Positions 43,154 through 51,251 of a DNA stretch of 64,000 nt are shown here, piece after piece. The position numbers and the translations under genes were made by a program. Origin of the DNA: Spirilliplanes yamanashiensis (GTDB lineage: Bacteria; Actinomycetota; Actinomycetes; Mycobacteriales; Micromonosporaceae); NCBI RefSeq assembly GCF_016863475.1, contig NZ_BOOY01000006.1, forward strand, positions 1-64,000. The letters are read 5' to 3'. The stretch's first letter is position 1. Each line of letters starts with the position of its first letter. The notes beneath the pieces are model-generated. The model had not been told where the DNA came from. It saw nothing but the letters and a program-made list of their open reading frames with translations, and searched no databases.

Positions 43154-44175
43154 CCGATCCCCATCTCATTCAGCACCTGCGCGATGCGGCGCTGCTCGGC
43201 CGCCACGAACGCGTCGAACTCCGGGCCGGCCAGCGTCGCGTCCAGCCAGCCGCGGCGCTGCAGCGTCTCCGCCCACGCCTGCGACCGGGTCATCTGGACG
43301 ACAAGGTCCTGCAGCGTGCGCCGCTCCTGCTCGCTGATGCCCGCCGGGGCCACCACCGCCCGCCAGTTCTCCAGCTCCACGTCCACCCCGGACTCACGCA
43401 GGGTGGGCACGTCGGGCAGCGCGGGCAGCCGCTGCGGGCTGGACACCGCCAGCGCCCGGATGTTGCCCGCCCGGATCTGCGGCGCCAGCTCCGACACCCC
43501 GGACACCGCCGCCGTCGCCCGCCCGGACAGCACCGTGCTGAGCGCCTCGCCGCCGCCGGAGTGGGCGATGTAGTTCGTCTTCGCCGGGTCGCCGCCCACC
43601 GCGCGCGCCACCAGCCCGGCCAGGATGGTCTCCACGCCGCCCGCCGAGCCGCCCGCGATCGACACCGAGCCGAGGTCGCGGCGCATCTGCGCGGCCAGGT
43701 CCTCCATCGTGGCCACCGGCGAGTCCTTCGCGACGACGATGACCTCGTAGTCCGTCGTCAGCCGGGCGAGCGGGGTGGTCGCGGTCAGCGTCACCGGGGA
43801 GTCGTTGCTCTCGATGGCGCCCACCATGACCAGGCCCATCACCATCAGCTCGGTGGGCTGGCCGGCCAGCCGCGTGTACTGGCTCAGGCCCACGGTGCCG
43901 CCCGCGCCGCCCACGTTGTACACCTCGGTGCGCCCGACCAGGTCCCGCAGCGCGGTCTGCATCTCCCGCGCCGTCTGGTCCCAGCCGCCGCCCGGCGACG
44001 CCGGCGCCATGATCCGCAACTGCCGCCCGTTGAGCAACTCCCGGGCGCTCGCGGCTCCCGGCGGCTCGGCGGACGTCAGCGTCGTGACGACGAGGACGAC
44101 GGTCACCAGGGCCGCGGCGACGAACGGTCCGGCGCGGCCGAGGCGGCGCCGCAGGACAGCTGACGGGTGCTGCAT
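43150..44175 (-). CDS. tctC: Tripartite tricarboxylate transporter, substrate-binding protein
   Basis: 341 aa from ATG 44175, preceded by AAGGGGTGG. An N-terminal hydrophobic helix (about 18-38) anchors or exports it. Family blocks: [42 protein letters not shown], and [17 protein letters not shown], which form the carboxylate pocket of Bug/TctC proteins. Substrate may be citrate, tartrate or another carboxylate. No TctDE two-component genes are adjacent, unlike many systems. Confidence 0.94.
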   Translation of the reverse strand: MQHPSAVLRRRLGRAGPFVAAALVTVVLVVTTLTSAEPPGAASARELLNGRQLRIMAPASPGGGWDQTAREMQTALRDLVGRTEVYNVGGAGGTVGLSQYTRLAGQPTELMVMGLVMVGAIESNDSPVTLTATTPLARLTTDYEVIVVAKDSPVATMEDLAAQMRRDLGSVSIAGGSAGGVETILAGLVARAVGGDPAKTNYIAHSGGGEALSTVLSGRATAAVSGVSELAPQIRAGNIRALAVSSPQRLPALPDVPTLRESGVDVELENWRAVVAPAGISEQERRTLQDLVVQMTRSQAWAETLQRRGWLDATLAGPEFDAFVAAEQRRIAQVLNEMGIG

Positions 44176-44201
44176 AGACGACCACCCCTTGAACGACAGT
44201 G

Positions 44202-45224
44202 TCACCAGGGCATGCGGCGCGACCTTTCGGCGTGTTCAGTGTTCCGGTCGGCGGTGGGCCCCGCAACACCGCGGAACGTGTCGCGGTACGCCCGCGGGGT
44301 CGTGCCGGTGTGGGTGAGGAAGTGCCGGCGCAGCGCCTCGGTCGAGCCGAACCCGGCGGCGTGGGCCACCTGGGTGACGGTCAGCTCCGAGTCCTCCAGC
44401 AGGACGCGGGCCCGTTCCACCCGGCGGCGGGCGATCCAGCCGGCCAGGCTGTCGCCGGTCTCGGCGCGGAACCGCCGCTCCAGCGTCCGCGGGCTCATGT
44501 GCGCCTGCGCCGCCGCCCGCTGCAGGGTGAGCGGTTCGGCGAGGTGCTCGGTGAGCCAGTCCAGCACCGGCGCCAGCGGGCCCGACGCCGGCCGGGGCGC
44601 CGCCTTGGCGTACTGGCCCTGGCCGCCGGTGCGGTGCGGCGGGCTGATGAGCACCCGCGACACGTCGTTGGCGTAGGACTGGCCGTGGTCGTGGCGCAGG
44701 ACGTGCAGGCACAGGTCGGCGGAGGCCAGCATGCCGCCGGACGACAGGATCTGGCCGTCGTCGACGTACAGGGCGTGCTCCAGCAGGTGCGCGCGCGGGA
44801 ACGCGGCGCGGAACTCGTCGGCGAGCGCCCAGTGCGTGGTGACCCGCCGGCCGTCGAGCACCCCGGCCTGGCCGAGCACGAACGCCCCGGCGCACAGCGA
44901 CACCAGCCGGGCGCCGTCCTGGGCGGCCCGCGCGACGGCGGCCAGCACCGCCGGGTTCTGCGGCGCCCAGGGCGCCTCGAGGCCCGGCACGACGACGGTG
45001 TCGGCGCCGGCGGCCCAGTCGATCGGCTTGAGGTCGGCGATCGTGAAGCCGAGCGACGTGGGCGTGGGCGCGTCGCCGCAGACGCCCACCTCGTACGGCG
45101 CCTCGGGCTCGTGCCGGATCTTGGAGAACACGGAGGGCCGGCGGCCGAACGCCTGCACGGCCACGGCCAGGTCGAGCACGAAGGTCCCGCCCAGGACGAT
45201 CATCGCCACCCGATGGCGCCGCAC
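44202..45224 (-). CDS. GlxA-type regulator: DJ-1/PfpI domain plus AraC helix-turn-helix
   Basis: 340 aa from GTG 45224, eight bases after GGAGG (an earlier GTG at 45233 overlaps that ribosome site). Residues 1-170 are a DJ-1-like domain with [25 protein letters not shown], where C in CAGA is the nucleophile-elbow Cys. About 225-320 form the AraC domain with [19 protein letters not shown] and [20 protein letters not shown]. Such proteins activate catabolic or stress genes. It ends 26 bases from tctC on the same strand and diverges from a hydrolase gene; either could be a target. Confidence 0.92.
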   Translation of the reverse strand: MRRHRVAMIVLGGTFVLDLAVAVQAFGRRPSVFSKIRHEPEAPYEVGVCGDAPTPTSLGFTIADLKPIDWAAGADTVVVPGLEAPWAPQNPAVLAAVARAAQDGARLVSLCAGAFVLGQAGVLDGRRVTTHWALADEFRAAFPRAHLLEHALYVDDGQILSSGGMLASADLCLHVLRHDHGQSYANDVSRVLISPPHRTGGQGQYAKAAPRPASGPLAPVLDWLTEHLAEPLTLQRAAAQAHMSPRTLERRFRAETGDSLAGWIARRRVERARVLLEDSELTVTQVAHAAGFGSTEALRRHFLTHTGTTPRAYRDTFRGVAGPTADRNTEHAERSRRMPW

Positions 45225-45325
45225 CGTCGCCACCTCCGTGACCCGATTCGTGGGAAGTATGGCGTTCAGCGTAGTGCCGCCGCACCGGTGTGCGTCGATG
45301 CTCGAGCCATGGAAACGGACCGCGC

Positions 45326-46120
45326 ATGAGCACCGTCGTTCTCGTCCACGGCCTCTGGGTGACCCCGCGCAGCTGGGAGCACTGGGTCCCGTACTACGAG
45401 GCCCGCGGGCACACCGTGATCACCCCGGCCTATCCCGGCTTCGAGGTCGAGGTGGAGGCCCTGCGGGCCGACCCGTCGCCCATCGCGGCCGTCACCGTGC
45501 CGGAGACCGTCGCCCACCTCGAGAAGATCATCACCGCGCTGCCGGAGAAGCCGATCATCATGGGCCACTCCTTCGGCGGCACGCTCACCCAGCTGCTGCT
45601 CGACCGCGGGCACGGCGCGGCGGGCGTCGTCATCAACTCCGCGCCGCCGGAGGGCATCCGGGTCAACCCGCCCTCGCAGATCAGGTCGCTGTTCCCGATC
45701 CTCAACAACCCGGCCAAGCGGCACCGGGCCGCCGGGTTCACCCCCGAGCAGTGGCACTACGCGTTCACGAACACGCTGTCCGAGGAGGACTCGCGCGCCG
45801 CGTACGACCGCTACGCCATCCCGGCGCCCGGGAGCTGGGTGTGGGCGTACGGCCTGCTGGCCAACGTCACGCCCGGCAGGCAGGAGACCTGGGTCGACTT
45901 CCGCAACGCCGGCCGGGCGCCGCTGCTGTTCATCGCCGGCGGCGCCGACCACATCATGCCGCCGTCGGTGAACCGGTCGAACGCCGCGCACTACAAGGGG
46001 GAGAACACCGTCACCGAGTACGTCGAGCTGCCCGGCCGGTCGCACTGGACCTGCGCGGAGCCCGGCTGGGAGCAGGTCGCGGACCGGGCCCTCGACTGGG
46101 CCCTCGCGCACGCGCGCTGA
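45326..46120 (+). CDS. Alpha/beta hydrolase
   Basis: 264 aa. VVLVHGLWVTPRSWEHW (oxyanion strand), nucleophile Ser in IIMGHSFGGTLTQLLL, acid Asp in FIAGGADHIMP and His in LPGRSHWTC complete the triad. The family includes esterases and haloperoxidase-like enzymes. No signal peptide. It diverges from the GlxA-type regulator by about 100 bases, suggesting control by it, and is followed 16 bases later by the TrmO-like gene. Confidence 0.88.
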   Translation: MSTVVLVHGLWVTPRSWEHWVPYYEARGHTVITPAYPGFEVEVEALRADPSPIAAVTVPETVAHLEKIITALPEKPIIMGHSFGGTLTQLLLDRGHGAAGVVINSAPPEGIRVNPPSQIRSLFPILNNPAKRHRAAGFTPEQWHYAFTNTLSEEDSRAAYDRYAIPAPGSWVWAYGLLANVTPGRQETWVDFRNAGRAPLLFIAGGADHIMPPSVNRSNAAHYKGENTVTEYVELPGRSHWTCAEPGWEQVADRALDWALAHAR

Positions 46121-46135
46121 CGTACCGTCGTCGGC

Positions 46136-46546
46136 ATGCCGGATGTCGAGCTCACCGTCGTCGGCCGGGTCGAGTCCCCGCTGGACGACCCGGCCGCGGC
46201 GCCGCGGCAGGCCGACGAGGGTGCGCCGCCGGCGTGGCTGGTCTTCGACGGCCGGTACGCCGACGCGCTGGGCGATCTCCGGCCCGGCGCGGAGATCCTC
46301 GTGCTCACGTGGCTGCACCGGGCCGACCGGGGCGTCCTGCGGGTGCGCCCGCGGGACGACCCGGCCCGGCCGCTGACCGGCGTGTTCAGCACCCGGTCGC
46401 CGGACCGGCCGAACCCGATCGGCCTGCACCGCGTCACCGTGCTCGCCGTCGACGGCTGTCGGGTGCGGGTGGACGGGCTGGAGGCGGTGGACGGCACCCC
46501 GGTGCTCGACGTCAAGCCGGTGCTGGGCCCGAGCGGCGAGCGCTGA
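46136..46546 (+). CDS. TrmO/TsaA-like SAM-dependent methyltransferase
   Basis: 136 aa beta-barrel protein. VVGRVESPLDDP at the start and VFSTRSPDRPNPIGLHRVTVL at about 80-100 are the hallmark TsaA/VirR/TrmO blocks; LEAVDGTPVLDVKPVL closes the core. TrmO methylates N6-threonylcarbamoyladenosine of tRNA-Thr. This copy ends right after the core domain and lacks the C-terminal part of E. coli TrmO, as many actinobacterial ones do, so the substrate may differ. TACCGT lies seven bases before the ATG (leaderless). Confidence 0.83.
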   Translation: MPDVELTVVGRVESPLDDPAAAPRQADEGAPPAWLVFDGRYADALGDLRPGAEILVLTWLHRADRGVLRVRPRDDPARPLTGVFSTRSPDRPNPIGLHRVTVLAVDGCRVRVDGLEAVDGTPVLDVKPVLGPSGER

Positions 46547-46550
46547 CGGC

Positions 46551-47630
46551 TCAGCCGCCCGTGATGGACCAGTGCCAGGGCTCCGACGGCAGGTTGACGA
46601 AGCCGTACCGGTGGGCGTAGAGCTTCAGCCACTTGAAGGCCGGGCTCGTCGAGGTGAGGCTCCGGCCGCCGGAGGTGACGTCGACGGCCAGGGCGATCTC
46701 GTGCAGCGAGCGGCCCGGGATCGCGGTCGGCACGCGGCACGACGAGGCCGGGGCCGTCCAGATGTCGGGGCAGCCGTTGATCCTGCGCAGTTCGATCTGG
46801 CGCTGCTTGGTGCGGAAGCCGCCCGCCGAGATCTGGATGCCGGCCCGGGCCGCGTCGTCGACCATGCGCTTGTAGGCGTACGCGACGCTGCGGTGCACCG
46901 TCGTGCCGTACACCAGGGTGGTGTCGGCCGTGGTGAAGACGGGCCGGACCGAGGCCACCACGGAGTGGCTGACGGCGGCGGCCTGGGCGGCCAGCTGGGC
47001 GGGGGTCTGCAGGGCCGCGATGCGCCGCTGCGTCGCCACCACGGCGGCGGCCGTGGCCCCGACGGTGGTGGCGGCGGTGTTCGCCGCGGCGGTGGCGGCG
47101 GCCGCGGCGCGCCGCGCGGCGGTCAGGGCCGTCGCCACCTTCCCCGCCCGGGTCTGCCGCAGGGTGTGCAGGTTCTCGGCGGCGGTCACCGCGTTCTGGG
47201 CGCGGGTGAGGTTGGCCTTCGTGCGGGGCCGCACCTCGGCGAGCCGCTGGCGGGCGTCGGCCAGGTTCTGCCGCGCGGCGAGCAGCGGCGGGCGGGCGGC
47301 GTCGAAGGCGGCGGTCGCGCCGGCCAGCTGCCGCTCGGCCGCGGCCTGCGCCGCCCGGGCCGCGGCCAGCGCGTTGGTCTGGGTGCGCTGGTTGGTCTGC
47401 TGGACGGCGAGGGTCTGGCGCAGCTGGTAGGCGGTCGCGACCACGGTCAGGCTGCGGTACATGTAGCTGGACCAGGTCTGCGCGGCCACCGGCACGGCGG
47501 CCTGGGCGGGCGCCGCGCCGGCGGTCGCTCCGGTGACCGCGAGCGCCGCGACGACGAGCGCCGTGGTGACGGCGCGGCGGGCGAGGGTACGGACATGGCG
47601 GTCGGGCAGGTGTTCCTGTCGCTTCGTCAC
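46551..47630 (-). CDS. Secreted coiled-coil VanY/M15B-type carboxypeptidase
   Basis: 359 aa. A Tat/Sec-like signal peptide runs to about residue 42 (APAQA-AV). Residues 60-225 are an Ala/Gln/Arg-rich coiled coil. The C-terminal domain (about 240-359) has M15B motifs: AGGFRTKQRQIELRR, GRSLHEIALAVDV with zinc ligands His and Asp (the usual Gly of SxHxxGxAxD is Ala), and EPWHWS with the catalytic Glu and third ligand His. It probably trims D-Ala or other D-residues from peptidoglycan stems outside the cell. The start is uncertain: GTG 47630 lacks a clear ribosome site. It ends four bases from the TrmO-like gene. Confidence 0.85.
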   Translation of the reverse strand: MTKRQEHLPDRHVRTLARRAVTTALVVAALAVTGATAGAAPAQAAVPVAAQTWSSYMYRSLTVVATAYQLRQTLAVQQTNQRTQTNALAAARAAQAAAERQLAGATAAFDAARPPLLAARQNLADARQRLAEVRPRTKANLTRAQNAVTAAENLHTLRQTRAGKVATALTAARRAAAAATAAANTAATTVGATAAAVVATQRRIAALQTPAQLAAQAAAVSHSVVASVRPVFTTADTTLVYGTTVHRSVAYAYKRMVDDAARAGIQISAGGFRTKQRQIELRRINGCPDIWTAPASSCRVPTAIPGRSLHEIALAVDVTSGGRSLTSTSPAFKWLKLYAHRYGFVNLPSEPWHWSITGG

Positions 47631-47801
47631 CTGGCGAGAATCGACGCCGCGGGGTGCGGGGGAGGCCGTTGCCGGGAGCAGCCTGGTTGCGACGGGCCTG
47701 AGAGGATTCCGGCGCGGGGTGTCGGATCGGGGCCCCGGCGTTCGTAGCAGGGTGGGAGGCCGCCACGAGGGCGCCTCCGGACCGGCAGGAGATGACCCGC
47801 G

Positions 47802-48125
47802 ATGCAGTACCTGTTCTCCGTCGTCAACGACAGCGCGGACCTCGCCACCGCGGACGAGATGGCCGCCATCGACGCGTTCAACGACCGGCTGCAGGCCGAG
47901 GGCCACTGGGTCTTCGCCGGCGGGCTCGGCGGGCCCGACTCGGCCACCGTCGTCGACAACCGCGGGACGGACGCGCTGGTCACCGACGGGCCGTTCGTCG
48001 AGACGAAGGAGTTCGTCGTGGGCTTCTGGATCGTCGAGGCCGCCGACCTGGACGTGGCGCTCGCCCTGGCCGCCGACGGCTCCCGGGCGTGCAACCGCAA
48101 GGTCGAGGTGCGGCCGTTCCGGTGA
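47802..48125 (+). CDS. YCII-related DGPF-domain protein
   Basis: 107 aa ferredoxin-like fold. MQYLFSVVND opening, GLGGPDSATVVDNRG and the diagnostic DGPF at residues 62-65 followed by ETKEFVVGFWIVEA. AGGAGA lies nine bases upstream. DGPF proteins are encoded next to ECF42 sigma factors across actinobacteria; here the stop overlaps the sigma start (GTGA). In Streptomyces, DGPF genes are direct targets of ECF42. Their biochemical role is unknown. TGTCGG at 47720-47725 could be part of an ECF42 promoter. Confidence 0.92.
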   Translation: MQYLFSVVNDSADLATADEMAAIDAFNDRLQAEGHWVFAGGLGGPDSATVVDNRGTDALVTDGPFVETKEFVVGFWIVEAADLDVALALAADGSRACNRKVEVRPFR

Positions 48126-49354
48126 CCGGCGACGACGTCCGCGCGGCGATCATCCGCGCCCACCGCGAACAGTGGGCGCGGGTGGTGGCCGCCCTGGCCC
48201 GCCGCTTCGGCGACCTCGACGTCGCCGAGGAGGCTGCGGCCGAGGCGTTCGCGACCGCCGTCGAACGGTGGCCGGCCGACGGCGTGCCGCCCAACCCGGG
48301 CGGCTGGCTGACCACCACCGCCACCCGCCGGGCCATCGACCGGCTCCGGCGCGAGAGCAGGCGCGACGACAAGCACAGAGAGGCGCGGCTGGTGTACGAC
48401 GACGACCCGCCCGTGGCTCCCGGCGTCATCGACGACGAGCGGCTCCGGCTGATCTTCACCTGCTGCCACCCGGCGCTCGCGCCGGAGGCCCGGGTCGCGC
48501 TGACGCTGCGCATGGTCGGCGGGCTGACCGTGCCCGAGATCGCCCGGGCGTTCCTCGTGCAGGAGGCCGCCATGGGGCGGCGGATCACCCGGGCCAAGTC
48601 GAAGATCAGGACGGCGGGCATCCCGTACCGGGTGCCGTCGGCGGCGGACCTGCCGGCCCGCGTCTCCGGCGTGCTCGCGGTCCTGTTCCTCGTCTTCAAC
48701 GAGGGCTACCTGGCCACCGGCCCCGGCGCCGACCCCGTCCGGCACGACCTGACCGCCGAGGCGATCCGGCTCACCCGGCTGGTCCGGGCGCTGCTGCCGG
48801 ACGACGGCGAGGTGGCCGGGCTGCTGGCGCTGATGCTGCTCACCGAGGCCCGCCGCGCCGCCCGGGTCTCGGCCTCCGGCGAGCTGGTCACGCTCGACCA
48901 GCAGGACCGCGGCGCCTGGGACGCGGCGCTGATCGCCGAGGGCCACCGGCTGGTGCGCGAGCGGCTGGCCACCGGGGTGCCGCCGGGCCGCTACCAGATC
49001 CTCGCCGCGATCAACGCCGTGCACACCTCCGCCCGCGACGTCCGCGACACCGACTGGTCGCAGATCGTGGCGCTGTACGACCAGCTCGTTCGCGTGGACC
49101 GCTCGCCCGTCGTCGCCCTGAACCGGGCCGTCGCCGTCGCCGAGCTCGACGGGCCCGAGGTGGCCCTGGCCGCCGTCGACCGGCTGGCGGGCGCGCTGTC
49201 CGGTTACCACGCCTTCCACGCGACCCGCGCCGACCTGCTGCGCCGACTGGGGCGCAGCGACCTCTCCCGCGCGGCGTACGACCGGGCCGTCGAGCTGGCG
49301 GGCAACGCCGCCGAGATCGCCCACCTGACCCGCCGCCGCGACCAGCTGGGGTAG
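48122..49354 (+). CDS. ECF42-type RNA polymerase sigma factor with TPR-like C-terminal domain
   Basis: 410 aa. Region 2 about 12-85 (LARRFGDLDVAEEAAAEAFATAVERWP, NPGGWLTTTATRRAIDRLRRE), region 4 about 120-175 (LTLRMVGGLTVPEIARAFLVQEAAMGRRITRAKSKIR). A long C-terminal extension (about 190-410) with FLVFNEGY, LLLTEARR, AAINAVH, TDWSQIVALYDQL and ALNRAVAVAELDGPE is the TPR-like domain that controls ECF42 activity. No anti-sigma gene exists, which is usual for this group. Together with the DGPF gene it forms a two-gene operon. Confidence 0.94.
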   Translation: MTGDDVRAAIIRAHREQWARVVAALARRFGDLDVAEEAAAEAFATAVERWPADGVPPNPGGWLTTTATRRAIDRLRRESRRDDKHREARLVYDDDPPVAPGVIDDERLRLIFTCCHPALAPEARVALTLRMVGGLTVPEIARAFLVQEAAMGRRITRAKSKIRTAGIPYRVPSAADLPARVSGVLAVLFLVFNEGYLATGPGADPVRHDLTAEAIRLTRLVRALLPDDGEVAGLLALMLLTEARRAARVSASGELVTLDQQDRGAWDAALIAEGHRLVRERLATGVPPGRYQILAAINAVHTSARDVRDTDWSQIVALYDQLVRVDRSPVVALNRAVAVAELDGPEVALAAVDRLAGALSGYHAFHATRADLLRRLGRSDLSRAAYDRAVELAGNAAEIAHLTRRRDQLG

Positions 49355-49451
49355 CCGGGCCGGGGTACGCCCGGGCACAGTCGGGCCGCCGGCCTGCCGC
49401 GTGCGGGTACGTTGATCGGGAGCGGTGTACCGGCAGCAAGGGAGCGCAGTG

Positions 49452-51242
49452 GTGTCTCAGCCCGCCACCCCGCGCAGCGGTCCGCTGCGGCAGGGCGACC
49501 CGGCGCGCCTGGGCCGCTACGAACTGCTCGGGCGGCTGGGGTCCGGCGGCATGGGCGTGGTGTTCCTCGCCCGCGACGAGGCCGGCCGGCGCGTCGCCGT
49601 GAAGGTCGTGCACGCCGACCTGGCCGGCGACGACGAGTTCCGGCGCCGGTTCCGCTCCGAGGTCGAGCGGGCCCGGCAGGTGCCGCCGTTCTGCACCGCC
49701 GAGCTGATCGACGCCGACACGGACGCGCCGCGGCCGTACCTCGTCGTCGAGTACGTCGACGGGCCGTCGCTGGCGCAGGCGGTCGACGAGCAGGGCCCGC
49801 TGACCGTGGCGAACCTGCACGCGGTCGCGATCGGGGTGGCCACGGCGCTGACCGCGATCCACGGCGCCGGCATCGTCCACCGCGACCTCAAGCCCCGCAA
49901 CGTGCTGCTCGCGCCCGGCAGCCCGAAGGTGATCGACTTCGGCATCGCCCGCGCCCTGGAGGCGACCAGCCAGAACACCCGCACCGGCCAGCTCGTCGGC
50001 ACGGTCGCGTACATGGCGCCCGAGCGGTTCGCCACCGAGCCGGGCACCCCGCTCACCCCGGCCGCCGACATCTTCGCCTGGGGCTGCGTCGTCGCGTTCG
50101 CCGGCACCGGCCGCACCCCGTTCCAGGGCGACTCGCCCGCCGCGACCGCGGCCCGCATCCTCACCCAGGCCCCCGACCTGCGCGGCCTCGACGGGCCGCT
50201 GCGGCACCTCGTCGAACTGTCGCTGGTCACCGACCCCGCCGAGCGGCCCACCGCCCGCGACCTGCTCGACCTGCTCATCGGCAGCGGCGCGCAGCGCTCC
50301 GCGCAGCTCGTCGAGGCGCTCGAGCAGCAGCCGGCGCTGCGCCGGGCCGCCACCCAGATGCAGGGGGCCGCCACCAGCGGCGTGCACCAGCACATGGCGC
50401 ACCTGCCCGCCGGCGACGACGCGGCGGACACCGAGATCACGCCGCACGTCGTCGCCGTGCCCGGCCGGCACGTCCAGCGGCACGCACAGCGGCGGGCCGG
50501 GCGCGGCCGCCGCGCGCTGGTCGCGGTCCTGGCCGTCCTCGGCGTGCTGACCGCGCTGGGCGCCGGCTTCCTCGGCGTCCGCGCGGCGGGCGTGTTCGAC
50601 GGCAGCGCCGCCTCGCCCGGGCCGTCCGCCACGGCCGGGCCGTCGGCGGCGCCCGCGCCGCGGATGAGCCTGCCCCCGGGCGAGCCGTTCATCGTCGACG
50701 CGCTCACCACCCGCGGCCAGTGGACCGGCACCTTCGTCGTCGGGGAGGAGGGCTCGAACTGCGACGTCACCGACGGCGCCCTGCGGGTCAACCGGGTCGC
50801 CCCCGGGTTCTTCACCTGCGCCGGGCCGGAGAAGCAGCTCAGCGGCGACCACACCATCGCCGTCACGGCGCGCATCGAGCAGCCCGGCACCTGCCTCGGC
50901 GTCTGGCTGTACTGGAGCCAGGAGCGCAGCTACCAGCTCACCGCCTGCGAGGACGCCTTCCGGATCGCCGTCGACCGCGACGGCGCCGTGTCGTACGTGC
51001 TGCGCGACGTGCCGCTCGCCGCCACCCTGCCCGTCGGCCAGGACGTGCGGCTGCAGGTCGTCGTCCGCGACGGTGTCGTGCGCTTCGGCCACGACGACGT
51101 CCAGGTCGCCGAGGCGCCGCTGCCCGAGGCCGACATCGACCGCGGCCGCCCCATGATCGGCCTGGTCAGCGCGCCCGGCGACGACACCCCGCCGTACGGC
51201 GCCACGTTCAACGACATCGAGGTCCGCACCCTCACCCCGTGA
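49452..51242 (+). CDS. Membrane Ser/Thr protein kinase (PknB-like)
   Basis: 596 aa from GTG 49452 (GGGAG eight bases upstream; adjacent GTG 49449 equally possible). Kinase domain 20-275: glycine loop LGSGGMGVVFLA, Lys51, HRDLKPRN (~143-150), DFGIA (~162) and GTVAYMAPE. One membrane helix about 354-376. The outer domain (about 400-596) is a concanavalin-like beta sandwich (GQWTGTFVVGEEGSNCDVTDGALRVN) with Cys pairs, not PASTA repeats, so the signal is not obviously peptidoglycan. It probably senses an external ligand and phosphorylates cytoplasmic proteins. Convergent with the dual-GGDEF gene, nine bases apart. Confidence 0.93.
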   Translation: MSQPATPRSGPLRQGDPARLGRYELLGRLGSGGMGVVFLARDEAGRRVAVKVVHADLAGDDEFRRRFRSEVERARQVPPFCTAELIDADTDAPRPYLVVEYVDGPSLAQAVDEQGPLTVANLHAVAIGVATALTAIHGAGIVHRDLKPRNVLLAPGSPKVIDFGIARALEATSQNTRTGQLVGTVAYMAPERFATEPGTPLTPAADIFAWGCVVAFAGTGRTPFQGDSPAATAARILTQAPDLRGLDGPLRHLVELSLVTDPAERPTARDLLDLLIGSGAQRSAQLVEALEQQPALRRAATQMQGAATSGVHQHMAHLPAGDDAADTEITPHVVAVPGRHVQRHAQRRAGRGRRALVAVLAVLGVLTALGAGFLGVRAAGVFDGSAASPGPSATAGPSAAPAPRMSLPPGEPFIVDALTTRGQWTGTFVVGEEGSNCDVTDGALRVNRVAPGFFTCAGPEKQLSGDHTIAVTARIEQPGTCLGVWLYWSQERSYQLTACEDAFRIAVDRDGAVSYVLRDVPLAATLPVGQDVRLQVVVRDGVVRFGHDDVQVAEAPLPEADIDRGRPMIGLVSAPGDDTPPYGATFNDIEVRTLTP

Positions 51243-51251
51243 GGGGCCGCT

